A stretch of DNA of 64,000 bases from Pseudoduganella namucuonensis (GTDB taxonomy: Bacteria; Pseudomonadota; Gammaproteobacteria; Burkholderiales; Burkholderiaceae_D): assembly GCF_900116645.1 (NCBI RefSeq), contig NZ_FPBO01000031.1:43649-107648 (forward strand), in the 5' to 3' direction. The notes beneath the pieces are model-generated. The model was not told where the DNA came from. It did not search any database and saw only the letters and a program-made list of their open reading frames with translations. Shown here one piece after another: positions 8,384-15,627 of the stretch. Made by a program: the position numbers and the translations under genes. The number at the start of each line of letters is the position of its first letter. The first letter of the stretch is position 1.

Positions 8384-9445
8384 ATGGCACTGATCCCCAC
8401 CACCATCCTCACCGGCTTCCTCGGCGCCGGCAAGACCACCCTGCTCAACCGCATCCTGCAGGAAAGCCACGGCATGCGCATCGCCGTGATCGAGAACGAA
8501 TTCGGCCAGGAGAACATCGACAACGAGATCCTGGTGCAGGACAGCAAGGAACAAATCGTCGAGATGAACAACGGCTGCATCTGCTGCACCGTGCGCGGCG
8601 ACCTGATCGTGGCGCTCGGCAGCCTGGCAGCCAAGCGCCGCGCCGGCGAGCTCAACTTCGACCGCGTGGTCATCGAGACCACCGGCCTGGCCAATCCCGG
8701 CCCGGTGGCGCAGACCTTCTTCATCGACGACGAGGTGGGCGGCAACTACATGCTGGACGCCATCGTCACCGTGGTGGACGCGCGCCACGCCATGCAACAG
8801 CTGGACGACAACGAGGAGGCGCAGCGCCAGGTGGGCTTCGCCGACAAGCTGCTGCTGTCCAAGACCGACCTGGTGCAACCGGACGAACTGGCCGCGCTGA
8901 CCACCCGCCTGAAGCGCATCAACCCGCGCGCGCCGATCGGCAAGTCCGACTTCGGCAACGCCCCGATCGCCGAGGTGCTGGACCTGAAGGGCTTCAACCT
9001 GAACGAGAAGCTGGAACTGGACCCGGACTTCCTGGCGGCCGAGGAGCACGCGCACGGTCATGATCATCACGAGCACCACGACCACGCGCATGGCGAACAC
9101 TGCGACCACCCCAGTCATGCGCACGATCACCACCATTCCCATCATACTGACGAGATCGCCGCGTTCGTGTTCAAGAGCGACCGTCCGTTCGACAGCGCCA
9201 AGCTGGACGAGTTCCTGGGCGGCCTGGTCAATGTGTACGGCCCTCGCATGTTGCGCTACAAAGGCGTATTGTTGATGCAAGGCGCGGAAAGAAAGGTTGT
9301 TTTCCAGGGAGTACATCAACTGATGGGCAGCGATCTGGGCGCCAAATGGGGGGAAAACGAGACACGTGGCAGCAAAATGGTGTTTATTGGCAAAAATCTA
9401 CCGAAAGACATCTTTATTCGCGGATTGGAACAATGTTTGGTATAA
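8384..9445 (+). CDS. COG0523 (CobW/YjiA/ZNG1-type) zinc-associated GTPase
   Basis: 353 residues. It has Walker A GFLGAGKTT (~10-18), the CxCC metal motif at C65-C67-C68 (NNGCICCT), and a CobW C-terminal domain ending in FIRGLEQCLV. Between the domains (residues ~220-255) lies a histidine-rich loop with over 20 His. Family members are GTP-dependent metal chaperones; His-rich versions are linked to zinc or nickel. The ATG at 8384 gives the conserved MALIPTTILTGFLGAGKTT start. It is followed by dksA, a pairing also known from zinc-responsive loci. I see no clear Zur box upstream. Confidence 0.9.
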   Translation: MALIPTTILTGFLGAGKTTLLNRILQESHGMRIAVIENEFGQENIDNEILVQDSKEQIVEMNNGCICCTVRGDLIVALGSLAAKRRAGELNFDRVVIETTGLANPGPVAQTFFIDDEVGGNYMLDAIVTVVDARHAMQQLDDNEEAQRQVGFADKLLLSKTDLVQPDELAALTTRLKRINPRAPIGKSDFGNAPIAEVLDLKGFNLNEKLELDPDFLAAEEHAHGHDHHEHHDHAHGEHCDHPSHAHDHHHSHHTDEIAAFVFKSDRPFDSAKLDEFLGGLVNVYGPRMLRYKGVLLMQGAERKVVFQGVHQLMGSDLGAKWGENETRGSKMVFIGKNLPKDIFIRGLEQCLV

Positions 9446-9556
9446 ACTAACCGGGTTTTTTGGGGTACCGGTTAGCAAGGAGCGTGCCGGTGCAGTTGTT
9501 GGCAAGGCCGCATCAACTGAAATTTGAAAACTCTGTCGTATCGAAGGTAAGAAGTC

Positions 9557-10000
9557 ATGACTAAAACTAATAAAACCCCTGCCAGCGAAGAACGCGTCCT
9601 CACCGAAGAAGAGATTCTGAAGATGGGCGAGGCCGACTACATGAATCCAGCCCAATTGGCTTTCTTCAAGGCGAAGCTGCAAGGCCTGGAGAAAGAGTTG
9701 CTGAAGAACGCCGGCGAAACCACCGAACACCTGCGCGAGACCGTGCTGGTGCCCGATCCGGCCGACCGCGCCACCATCGAGGAAGAGCACGCGCTGGAAC
9801 TGCGCACGCGCGACCGCGAGCGCAAACTGCTGAAAAAAGTGCAGCAATCGATCGTGGCCATCGACAACAACGAGTATGGCTGGTGCGAAGAGACGGGCGA
9901 GCCGATCGGTATTCCCCGCCTGATCGCGCGTCCCACCGCCACGCTGTCGCTGGAAGCGCAGCAGCGCCGCGAGCTGAAGCAGAAGCTGTACGGCGACTGA
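9557..10000 (+). CDS. dksA: RNA polymerase-binding transcription factor DksA (cysteine-poor type)
   Basis: 147 residues, matching DksA throughout. The coiled coil has tip sequence DPADRATIEEE, which works with ppGpp in the RNA polymerase secondary channel to control rRNA and amino-acid promoters. The globular domain lacks the four-cysteine zinc finger. The positions are C110, T113, S131 and A134, so only one ligand remains (WCEETGEPIG, TLSLEAQ). This C-T-S-A pattern is known for zinc-independent DksA forms such as Pseudomonas DksA2, and I believe it is common in betaproteobacterial DksA. It follows the COG0523 GTPase gene by 111 bp and has its own terminator. Confidence 0.95.
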   Translation: MTKTNKTPASEERVLTEEEILKMGEADYMNPAQLAFFKAKLQGLEKELLKNAGETTEHLRETVLVPDPADRATIEEEHALELRTRDRERKLLKKVQQSIVAIDNNEYGWCEETGEPIGIPRLIARPTATLSLEAQQRRELKQKLYGD

Positions 10001-10060
10001 ACGCCGTCGCGGACCGGCAGCCCCGCACCGGCGCGACGCCGGAGCCGGCCGTCTCACTTG

Positions 10061-10096
10061 AAAAAAGCATGCAGGCCCGCGCCGCGTGCTTTTTTT
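10061..10096 (+). terminator. Terminator after dksA
   Basis: AAAAAAGCA pairs with TGCTTTTTT around a GC-rich internal loop. The run of T is part of the 3' arm. It lies 60 bp after the dksA stop. Confidence 0.75.
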
Positions 10097-10150
10097 GTGT
10101 CCGCGTGATACTCATCGGCTACACTATGTATCCTGCTAGCGAGGAGCGCC

Positions 10151-11491
10151 GTGGGCCTGTTTTCCCTGTTCAAGAAAGGCAAACCGGACGCCGCCGATGA
10201 GGGCGACGAGGCCGCCGCTCGCCTGGCCGCGGACAGCGAGGCGCAGCGGATGAGCGCGCAGACCCAGTTGCAGCGCGACATCGCGCGCGCCACCGCGATG
10301 AAGATCGACGCCATCGAGGCGGCGATGGAGGCGGACATCTTCAACGAGCCGGAGCCCGCCTGGGGCAGCCGCCCGCAGCGACCGCCACGTCCGCCCGCGC
10401 CCGCCGCCGGCGACGACAATCCCGACACCCTGCCCCTGCTGGACGCCCACACCACCCAGTTGCTGGCCGACGACGAAATGCCGGCCCCGGTGGCGGCCGA
10501 GGAAACCGCGCCGGTGGTCGAGGAGAGCGCCATCCTGTACGCCAACGGCCAAGGCGCCGTGGCCGGGCAGATGCTCAGGGCGGCCCTGGCGGAAGCGGCC
10601 GGCCAAGGCGCGGCGCAGGACCGCACGCCCTGGTGGCTGCTGTTCGACCTGTACCAGGCGGACGGCCAACGCGACGCGTTCGACAGCCTGTCCATCGACT
10701 ACGCCAGCACCTTTGAAACCTCGCCCCCGCCCTGGCGCGGCCCCGCGCACGGGCCGCCGGCGGACGCCGCGGACGGGGCCGCCGGCGGCGTGGCGCCGAC
10801 CCACGTCTTCGGCCACGCGCTGGACGCGGGCGTCGCCGCCCAGCTGGAACGGTTGCGCGCGCAATCGGTGCCGCTGCTGCGGCTGGACTTCAGCCACATC
10901 GCCACCGTCGACGCGGCCGGCTGCGCGCTGCTGCTGGAAACGCTGCGCGCGCTGCAGGCCCGCCAGCAGGATTTGATCGTGGTGGCCGCCGCCGAATTGG
11001 CGGAGCTGCTGCGCTCCTGTGTGTGCGTCGGCCGGCGCGACGACGGCGAGGCCATCTGGCTGCTGTTGCTGGAAACGCTGCAATTGCTGAACCGCGAGAA
11101 GGATTTCGAGGAAACCAGCATGGATTATTGCGTGACCTTCGAAGTGTCGCCGCCCGCGTTCCAGGCGCCGCGCAAGGTCGAAACGGCCGCGCGCCAGCCG
11201 GTGGCGGCGCCGTCCGAGCGCTACATGCTGCCGCCGGTGATCGGCGGCGACATCGGCGGCCTGCTGGCGGCGATCGGCGCCTACGCGGAACAATATCCGG
11301 CGCTGGTGTTCGACTGCTCGCGCCTGGCGCGGCTGGAGTTCGGCGCCGGCAACCAGTTGCTGGCCCAGCTGCAAACACTGGCGGCGGACGGCAGGCGGGT
11401 CGAGTTCCGCGAGGTCAACCACCTGGTCGCCGCGCTGATGCGGCTGCTGGGCTACGCCGGCCTGGGCCGCGTCTTCGCCCACAAGTACTAG
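10151..11491 (+). CDS. Tandem STAS-domain protein of unknown role
   Basis: 446 residues starting with GTG at 10151 behind GAGGAG. After a charged, disordered N-terminus (1-110), the middle contains a STAS-like segment (PLLRLDFSHIATVDAAGCALL, ~235-280). A second lies at the C-terminus (YPALVFDCSRLARLEFGAGN, ~380-440). STAS domains occur in anti-sigma antagonists and transporter tails. No transmembrane segment and no clear conserved phosphorylatable serine are visible; cysteine/alanine and glycine/alanine occupy the usual site. It lies between dksA and hslVU. The function is unknown. Confidence 0.7.
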   Translation: MGLFSLFKKGKPDAADEGDEAAARLAADSEAQRMSAQTQLQRDIARATAMKIDAIEAAMEADIFNEPEPAWGSRPQRPPRPPAPAAGDDNPDTLPLLDAHTTQLLADDEMPAPVAAEETAPVVEESAILYANGQGAVAGQMLRAALAEAAGQGAAQDRTPWWLLFDLYQADGQRDAFDSLSIDYASTFETSPPPWRGPAHGPPADAADGAAGGVAPTHVFGHALDAGVAAQLERLRAQSVPLLRLDFSHIATVDAAGCALLLETLRALQARQQDLIVVAAAELAELLRSCVCVGRRDDGEAIWLLLLETLQLLNREKDFEETSMDYCVTFEVSPPAFQAPRKVETAARQPVAAPSERYMLPPVIGGDIGGLLAAIGAYAEQYPALVFDCSRLARLEFGAGNQLLAQLQTLAADGRRVEFREVNHLVAALMRLLGYAGLGRVFAHKY

Positions 11492-11531
11492 CGCCGATTT
11501 GCCCCGCGGCATGGAGCGGGGCGTGGCATGT

Positions 11532-11559
11532 CTTGCAATTGCGCGCCCTGCCCCCATTT
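11532..11559 (+). promoter_or_regulatory. Sigma-32 (RpoH) heat-shock promoter of hslVU
   Basis: CTTGCAA (-35, 6 of 7 matches to CTTGAAA), 13 bp, then CCCCATTT (-10, a full match to CCCCATNT). The spacing is within the RpoH range, and the promoter ends 50 bp before the hslV ATG. hslVU is a classical heat-shock operon, which supports the call. Confidence 0.85.
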
Positions 11560-11608
11560 CAGCGGCTGGCGTTCACACTGCGTCGAACGTCTTTACTTTG
11601 AGGTCAAC

Positions 11609-12157
11609 ATGGAACAATTTCACGGCACCACCATCCTGTGCGTGCGGCGCGGCAGCCAGGTCGCGCTGGGCGGCGATGGCCAGGTAACGTTGGGCAATAT
11701 CGTCATGAAGGGCACGGCCCGCAAGGTGCGCAAGCTGTACCAGGGCAAGGTCCTGTGCGGCTTCGCCGGCGGCACCGCCGACGCCTTCACGCTGCTGGAC
11801 CGCTTCGAGGCCAAGCTGGAAAAACACCAGGGCAACCTGCTGCGCGCGTCGGTCGAGCTGGCCAAGGACTGGCGCACCGACCGCGTGCTGCGCCGCCTGG
11901 AGGCCATGTTGCTGGTGGCCGATGCCACCTCCACCCTGGTGATCACCGGCAACGGCGACGTGCTCGAGCCCGAGAAAGGCATAGGCGCGATCGGCTCCGG
12001 CGGCACCTACGCCCAGTCGGCGGCCCTGGCGCTGCAGGAAAACACCGAGCTCAGCCCGGCCGAGATCGTGAAGAAGTCGCTGACCATCGCCGGCGAGCTG
12101 TGCATTTACACCAATATGTCCCACATCATTGAAACCCTGGACGGGGAAGCGCCATGA
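11609..12157 (+). CDS. hslV: ATP-dependent protease subunit HslV
   Basis: 182 residues. HslV is the proteasome-like peptidase of the HslVU (ClpYQ) complex. The N-terminus MEQFHGTTILCVRRG contains the catalytic threonine T7, exposed after processing before TTILCVRR. Further signatures are GDGQVTLGN and GSGGTYAQSAALAL. The ATG at 11609 follows TGAGG; the longer open frame upstream overlaps the promoter and is not coding. The stop overlaps the hslU start (ATGA), so the subunits are translationally coupled. Confidence 0.97.
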   Translation: MEQFHGTTILCVRRGSQVALGGDGQVTLGNIVMKGTARKVRKLYQGKVLCGFAGGTADAFTLLDRFEAKLEKHQGNLLRASVELAKDWRTDRVLRRLEAMLLVADATSTLVITGNGDVLEPEKGIGAIGSGGTYAQSAALALQENTELSPAEIVKKSLTIAGELCIYTNMSHIIETLDGEAP

Positions 12158-13494
12158 ACATGACACCGCTGGAAATCGTCGGAGAACTCGACAAGCACGT
12201 GGTCGGCCAGGGCAAGGCCAAGCGCGCGGTCGCCATCGCGCTGCGCAACCGCTGGCGCCGCCAGCAGGTGGCCGAGCCGCTGCGCCACGAGATCACGCCG
12301 AAGAACATCCTGATGATCGGTCCCACCGGCGTCGGCAAGACCGAGATCGCGCGCCGCCTGGCCAAGCTGGCCGACGCGCCCTTCATCAAGATCGAGGCCA
12401 CCAAGTTCACCGAGGTGGGCTATGTGGGCCGCGACGTCGACACCATCATCCGCGACTTGATCGACATCGGCGTCAAGCAGACCCGCCAGGCCGAGATGGC
12501 CAAGGTGCGCGCGCGCGCCGAGGACGCCGCCGAGGACCGCGTGCTCGACATCCTGCTGCCGCCGGCGCGCGACTTCGGCTTCAGCGCCGCCGCCACGCCC
12601 GCCCCCGAGGACAAGCCGGACACCACGCGCCAGACCTTCCGCAAGCGCTTGCGCCAGGGCGAGCTGGACGACAAGGAGATCGAGATCGAGCTGGCCGACA
12701 GCGCGCCGCAGATGGAGATCATGGCGCCGCCCGGCATGGAGGAGATGACGGAGCAGATCAAGTCCATGTTCTCGGGCATCGGCGGCGGGCGCAAGAAGGC
12801 GCGCAAGGTCAAGATCAAGGAGGCCATGAAGCTGCTGCTGGACGAGGAGGCCGCCAAGCTGGTCAACGAGGACGAGATGAAGCAGAAGGCGATCCAGAAC
12901 GTCGAGCAGAACGGCATCGTGTTCCTGGACGAGATCGACAAGATCGCCTCGCGCTCGGAGGTGGGCGGGGCCGACGTGTCGCGCGCCGGCGTGCAGCGCG
13001 ACCTGCTGCCGCTGGTCGAGGGCACCACCGTCAACACCAAGTACGGCATGATACGCACCGACCACATCCTGTTCATCGCGTCCGGCGCCTTCCACCTGGC
13101 CAAGCCGTCCGACCTGATCCCGGAGCTGCAGGGCCGCTTCCCGATCCGGGTCGAGCTCGAATCGCTGTCGATCGCCGACTTCGAGCGCATCCTCACCAGC
13201 ACCGACGCCTGCCTGACCAAGCAGTACGAGGCGCTGCTGGCCACCGAGGGCGTGACCATCGCCTTCGCGCCGGACGGCATCACGCGCCTGGCCGAGATCG
13301 CGCACCAGGTCAACGAGCGCACCGAGAACATCGGCGCGCGCCGCCTGTACACGGTGATGGAAAAGCTGCTGGAGGAGATCTCGTTCACGGCCAGCGACGC
13401 CGGCGACCAGACCCTGGCCATCGACGCCGCCTACGTGAACGCGCGGCTGGACGCGCTGGCGGTCAACGAGGACCTGTCGCGCTACGTGCTGTAG
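12154..13494 (+). CDS. hslU: ATP-dependent protease ATPase subunit HslU
   Basis: 446 residues. This AAA+ unfoldase of the HslVU protease binds and unfolds substrates and feeds them to HslV. Walker A is GPTGVGKTE (~56-64) and Walker B is GIVFLDEIDK (~254-263). Between them is the variable I-domain (~110-240). The C-terminus is VNEDLSRYVL, the tail that inserts into HslV. The start MNMTPLEIVGELDKHVVGQ matches the family. Confidence 0.98.
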   Translation: MNMTPLEIVGELDKHVVGQGKAKRAVAIALRNRWRRQQVAEPLRHEITPKNILMIGPTGVGKTEIARRLAKLADAPFIKIEATKFTEVGYVGRDVDTIIRDLIDIGVKQTRQAEMAKVRARAEDAAEDRVLDILLPPARDFGFSAAATPAPEDKPDTTRQTFRKRLRQGELDDKEIEIELADSAPQMEIMAPPGMEEMTEQIKSMFSGIGGGRKKARKVKIKEAMKLLLDEEAAKLVNEDEMKQKAIQNVEQNGIVFLDEIDKIASRSEVGGADVSRAGVQRDLLPLVEGTTVNTKYGMIRTDHILFIASGAFHLAKPSDLIPELQGRFPIRVELESLSIADFERILTSTDACLTKQYEALLATEGVTIAFAPDGITRLAEIAHQVNERTENIGARRLYTVMEKLLEEISFTASDAGDQTLAIDAAYVNARLDALAVNEDLSRYVL

Positions 13495-13514
13495 GCGGGG
13501 AAAGGGAGGCGACC

Positions 13515-13706
13515 ATGGCGAACAAGGCACTGGCGACGCGGCAGAAGATGCAGTTCCGCGTCGAGCCTTCGCAAAAACCCCGCAATCCCTATGCGGCGCT
13601 GGCCAAGGCGCGTTCGGCCGGCCCGCATGTCAAACCCGCCTCGGCGCAACGCCAGGCGGCCAAGCAGGCCCTCAAGAAAATCGATCCCGGGAAGTCCGGC
13701 GACTAA
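13515..13706 (+). CDS. Small basic protein of unknown function
   Basis: 63 residues, 20 bp after hslU, with a strong ribosome binding site (GGGAGG, 5 bp before the ATG). The composition is rich in Lys, Arg, Ala and Gln (MANKALATRQKMQFRVEPSQ at the start, KQALKKIDPGKSGD at the end). There is no membrane segment or cysteine. The basic character would suit a nucleic-acid or ribosome-associated role, but that is only a guess. It is probably translated from the hslVU heat-shock transcript. Confidence 0.55.
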   Translation: MANKALATRQKMQFRVEPSQKPRNPYAALAKARSAGPHVKPASAQRQAAKQALKKIDPGKSGD

Positions 13707-13738
13707 TCCACCGGACTATTCCCTCTGCACGGCCAACC

Positions 13739-13803
13739 GGGGACAGACCCGCGACCAGAGCCACGTGCCTCTGCGACAGCTTGTGGCGCGAGGGTCTGTC
13801 CCC
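13739..13803. repeat. REP-like inverted repeat
   Basis: Perfect 12-bp arms GGGGACAGACCC and GGGTCTGTCCCC flank a 41-bp spacer. The spacer itself can pair partly (GCCAC/GTGGC near its middle). It lies in the gap between convergent genes. A shorter relative with GGGGTCAGACCC arms is at 62194-62224. Confidence 0.7.
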
Positions 13804-13823
13804 TCGGATACGACGTACCTACT

Positions 13824-14384
13824 TTACTGGCGCGGCGGCACGTTGGTCGGCGGCGGCATGTCGACGCCGGGCCGCATCGACGGCGTGACCACCGGCGGCG
13901 CGGGAGGCTGCTGCGGCTGCTGCACGGGCGGCGGCGCCTGCTGCTGCATCGGCATCGGCGGCGCCATTTCCGCGCCGCCGGAACCCGGCGCGTCCTGCAT
14001 CAGGTCGACCCGCTTGGGGACGCCGCCCTCGGCCAGCACCACGTGCTTCGCGTGCACCTCCTGCACCCTGACGCCGCTGGCCACCTCCGATCCCACCGGG
14101 TAGGCCTTGGCCGGCTGGCCGTCGGCGGCGATGATGGCGACGCTCTCGCGCCCGACGCCGGAGGCGACCACGCCGCGCAGCTGGTAGTTGCTGGGCGCGG
14201 CGACGGCGGTGTCGCCGCCGAACAGGCCCTTGGCCGCCGTGATCAACGGTTCCGGCGCGGCCTGCATCGGCACCGCGGCGATCGGCCGTTGCTGCGGCTT
14301 GAACAGCTGCAGCCCCCAGTAGGCGCACGAGGCGGACAAGGCCACCACGGCGACGAATACGGCTATGACAGGCAAACGCTTCAT
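13824..14384 (-). CDS. gspC: Type II secretion system protein GspC (short form without PDZ)
   Basis: 186 residues. An N-terminal membrane anchor (residues 5-27) is followed by a homology-region domain (NYQLRGVVASGVGRESVAII, KAYPVGSEVASGVRVQEV), which contacts GspD in the periplasm. The usual C-terminal PDZ or coiled-coil domain is missing. A Pro/Gln-rich tail (from residue ~140) takes its place. It is the last gene of the gsp cluster, 19 bp after gspF. The assignment rests on position and the homology-region pattern. Confidence 0.8.
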   Translation of the reverse strand: MKRLPVIAVFVAVVALSASCAYWGLQLFKPQQRPIAAVPMQAAPEPLITAAKGLFGGDTAVAAPSNYQLRGVVASGVGRESVAIIAADGQPAKAYPVGSEVASGVRVQEVHAKHVVLAEGGVPKRVDLMQDAPGSGGAEMAPPMPMQQQAPPPVQQPQQPPAPPVVTPSMRPGVDMPPPTNVPPRQ

Positions 14385-14403
14385 GAGGTCTTTCTAACGT
14401 GGT

Positions 14404-15624
14404 TCAGCGCACGAGCTGGTTGATTTCGATAATGGGCATCAGCACGGCCAGCACGATCAGCAGCACCACCACGCCCATGGCCAGGATCAGCGCCGGCTCC
14501 AGCAGGCCGGCGATGCGCAGCGTGCGGCGCTCCAGGTCCGCCTCCTGGGCGGCGGCGGCGCGCTCCAGCATGGCCGGCAGTTCGCCGGTGATCTCGCCGG
14601 CCCGTATCATGTGGATCAGCATCGGCGGGAAGTGCTTTTGCGCCGACAGCGCGCGCGCCAGGCTGACGCCCTCGCGCACCGAGTCGGTCGCGTCCTCCAC
14701 CAGGTGCTGCATGGCGACGTTGGTCAGCGTGTCGCGGCTGGTCTGCAGCGCGCGCAGGATGGGCACGCCGGAACCGCTGGTGATGGCCAGCGTGCTGGCG
14801 AAGCGCGCCGTGTTCAGGCTGCGCTCGAACTTGCCGTACAGCGGCGCCGTCAGCAGCCAGGTGTGCCAGCGCGTCTTCAGCGCGGGGTTCTGCAGCGCGC
14901 GGCGCCACGCGAACCAGGCGCCGATCAGCAGCACCAGCACGATGACGCCGTAGTTGCGCACGAAGTCCGACACGGCCAGCATCACCACCGTCAGCACCGG
15001 CAGCTTCTGCTTGGTGTTGGCGAACACGGACACGATCTGCGGCACCACATAGGTCAGCAGGAAAATGACGATCGAGAACGCCACCACGGTGACGATGGCC
15101 GGATAGGTGAAAGCCAGCTTGACCTTGTCCACCAGCGCGTTGCGGCGCTCGATGTAGTCGGCCAGGCGCGACAGCACGCGCGACAGGTGGCCGATCTGCT
15201 CGCCCGACGCGACCAGCGCGCGGTAGATCTCGGCGAAGTCGCGCGGGTGGCGCGCCAGCACGTCGGACAGCGCGGCGCCGCCGATCACCTCGGAGCGGAT
15301 CGACGCGATCAGGTCGCGCACATAGGGGCGCTCGGCCTGCTCCAAGAGGGCCGAGAAGGCCTGCTCCAGCGGCAGCCCCGCCTCCAGCAGGCTGGCCATC
15401 TGGCGCGTGAACAGCGCCAGCTCGGTGGTGGACAGGCGCTCGCCGAAGCCGTGCCGCGTGGCTTTGCCGGCCGCGTCGACCTGGGCCGAGATGGCGTCCA
15501 CCTTCAGCGGCGTCAGGCCCTGCGTGCGCAGGTCGGCGCGCGCCGAGCGCGGGCTGTCGGCGTTGACCACCCCCTTCCTGGTGGCGCCGCCGGCGTCGAC
15601 GGCTTCGTAGCGGTAGGCCGGCAT
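14404..15624 (-). CDS. gspF: Type II secretion inner-membrane platform protein GspF
   Basis: 406 residues, the normal length. The start MPAYRYEAVDAGGATRKGVV and the two T2SSF repeats (ELALFTRQMASLLEAGLPLEQ, ~70; FASTLAITSGSGVPILRALQ, ~270) are typical. Three membrane segments lie near residues 170-190, 220-240 and 375-400. GspF forms the core of the platform that couples the GspE ATPase to pseudopilus assembly. It starts 3 bp after the gspE stop. Confidence 0.96.
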   Translation of the reverse strand: MPAYRYEAVDAGGATRKGVVNADSPRSARADLRTQGLTPLKVDAISAQVDAAGKATRHGFGERLSTTELALFTRQMASLLEAGLPLEQAFSALLEQAERPYVRDLIASIRSEVIGGAALSDVLARHPRDFAEIYRALVASGEQIGHLSRVLSRLADYIERRNALVDKVKLAFTYPAIVTVVAFSIVIFLLTYVVPQIVSVFANTKQKLPVLTVVMLAVSDFVRNYGVIVLVLLIGAWFAWRRALQNPALKTRWHTWLLTAPLYGKFERSLNTARFASTLAITSGSGVPILRALQTSRDTLTNVAMQHLVEDATDSVREGVSLARALSAQKHFPPMLIHMIRAGEITGELPAMLERAAAAQEADLERRTLRIAGLLEPALILAMGVVVLLIVLAVLMPIIEINQLVR

Positions 15625-15627
15625 GGC

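Noticed and set aside
9447..9475. CTAACCGG/CCGGTTAG hairpin after the COG0523 gene as a terminator
   Set aside because: The 13-nt loop holds the T run and none follows the stem, so it is not a standard Rho-independent terminator. It could still be a processing or operator site.
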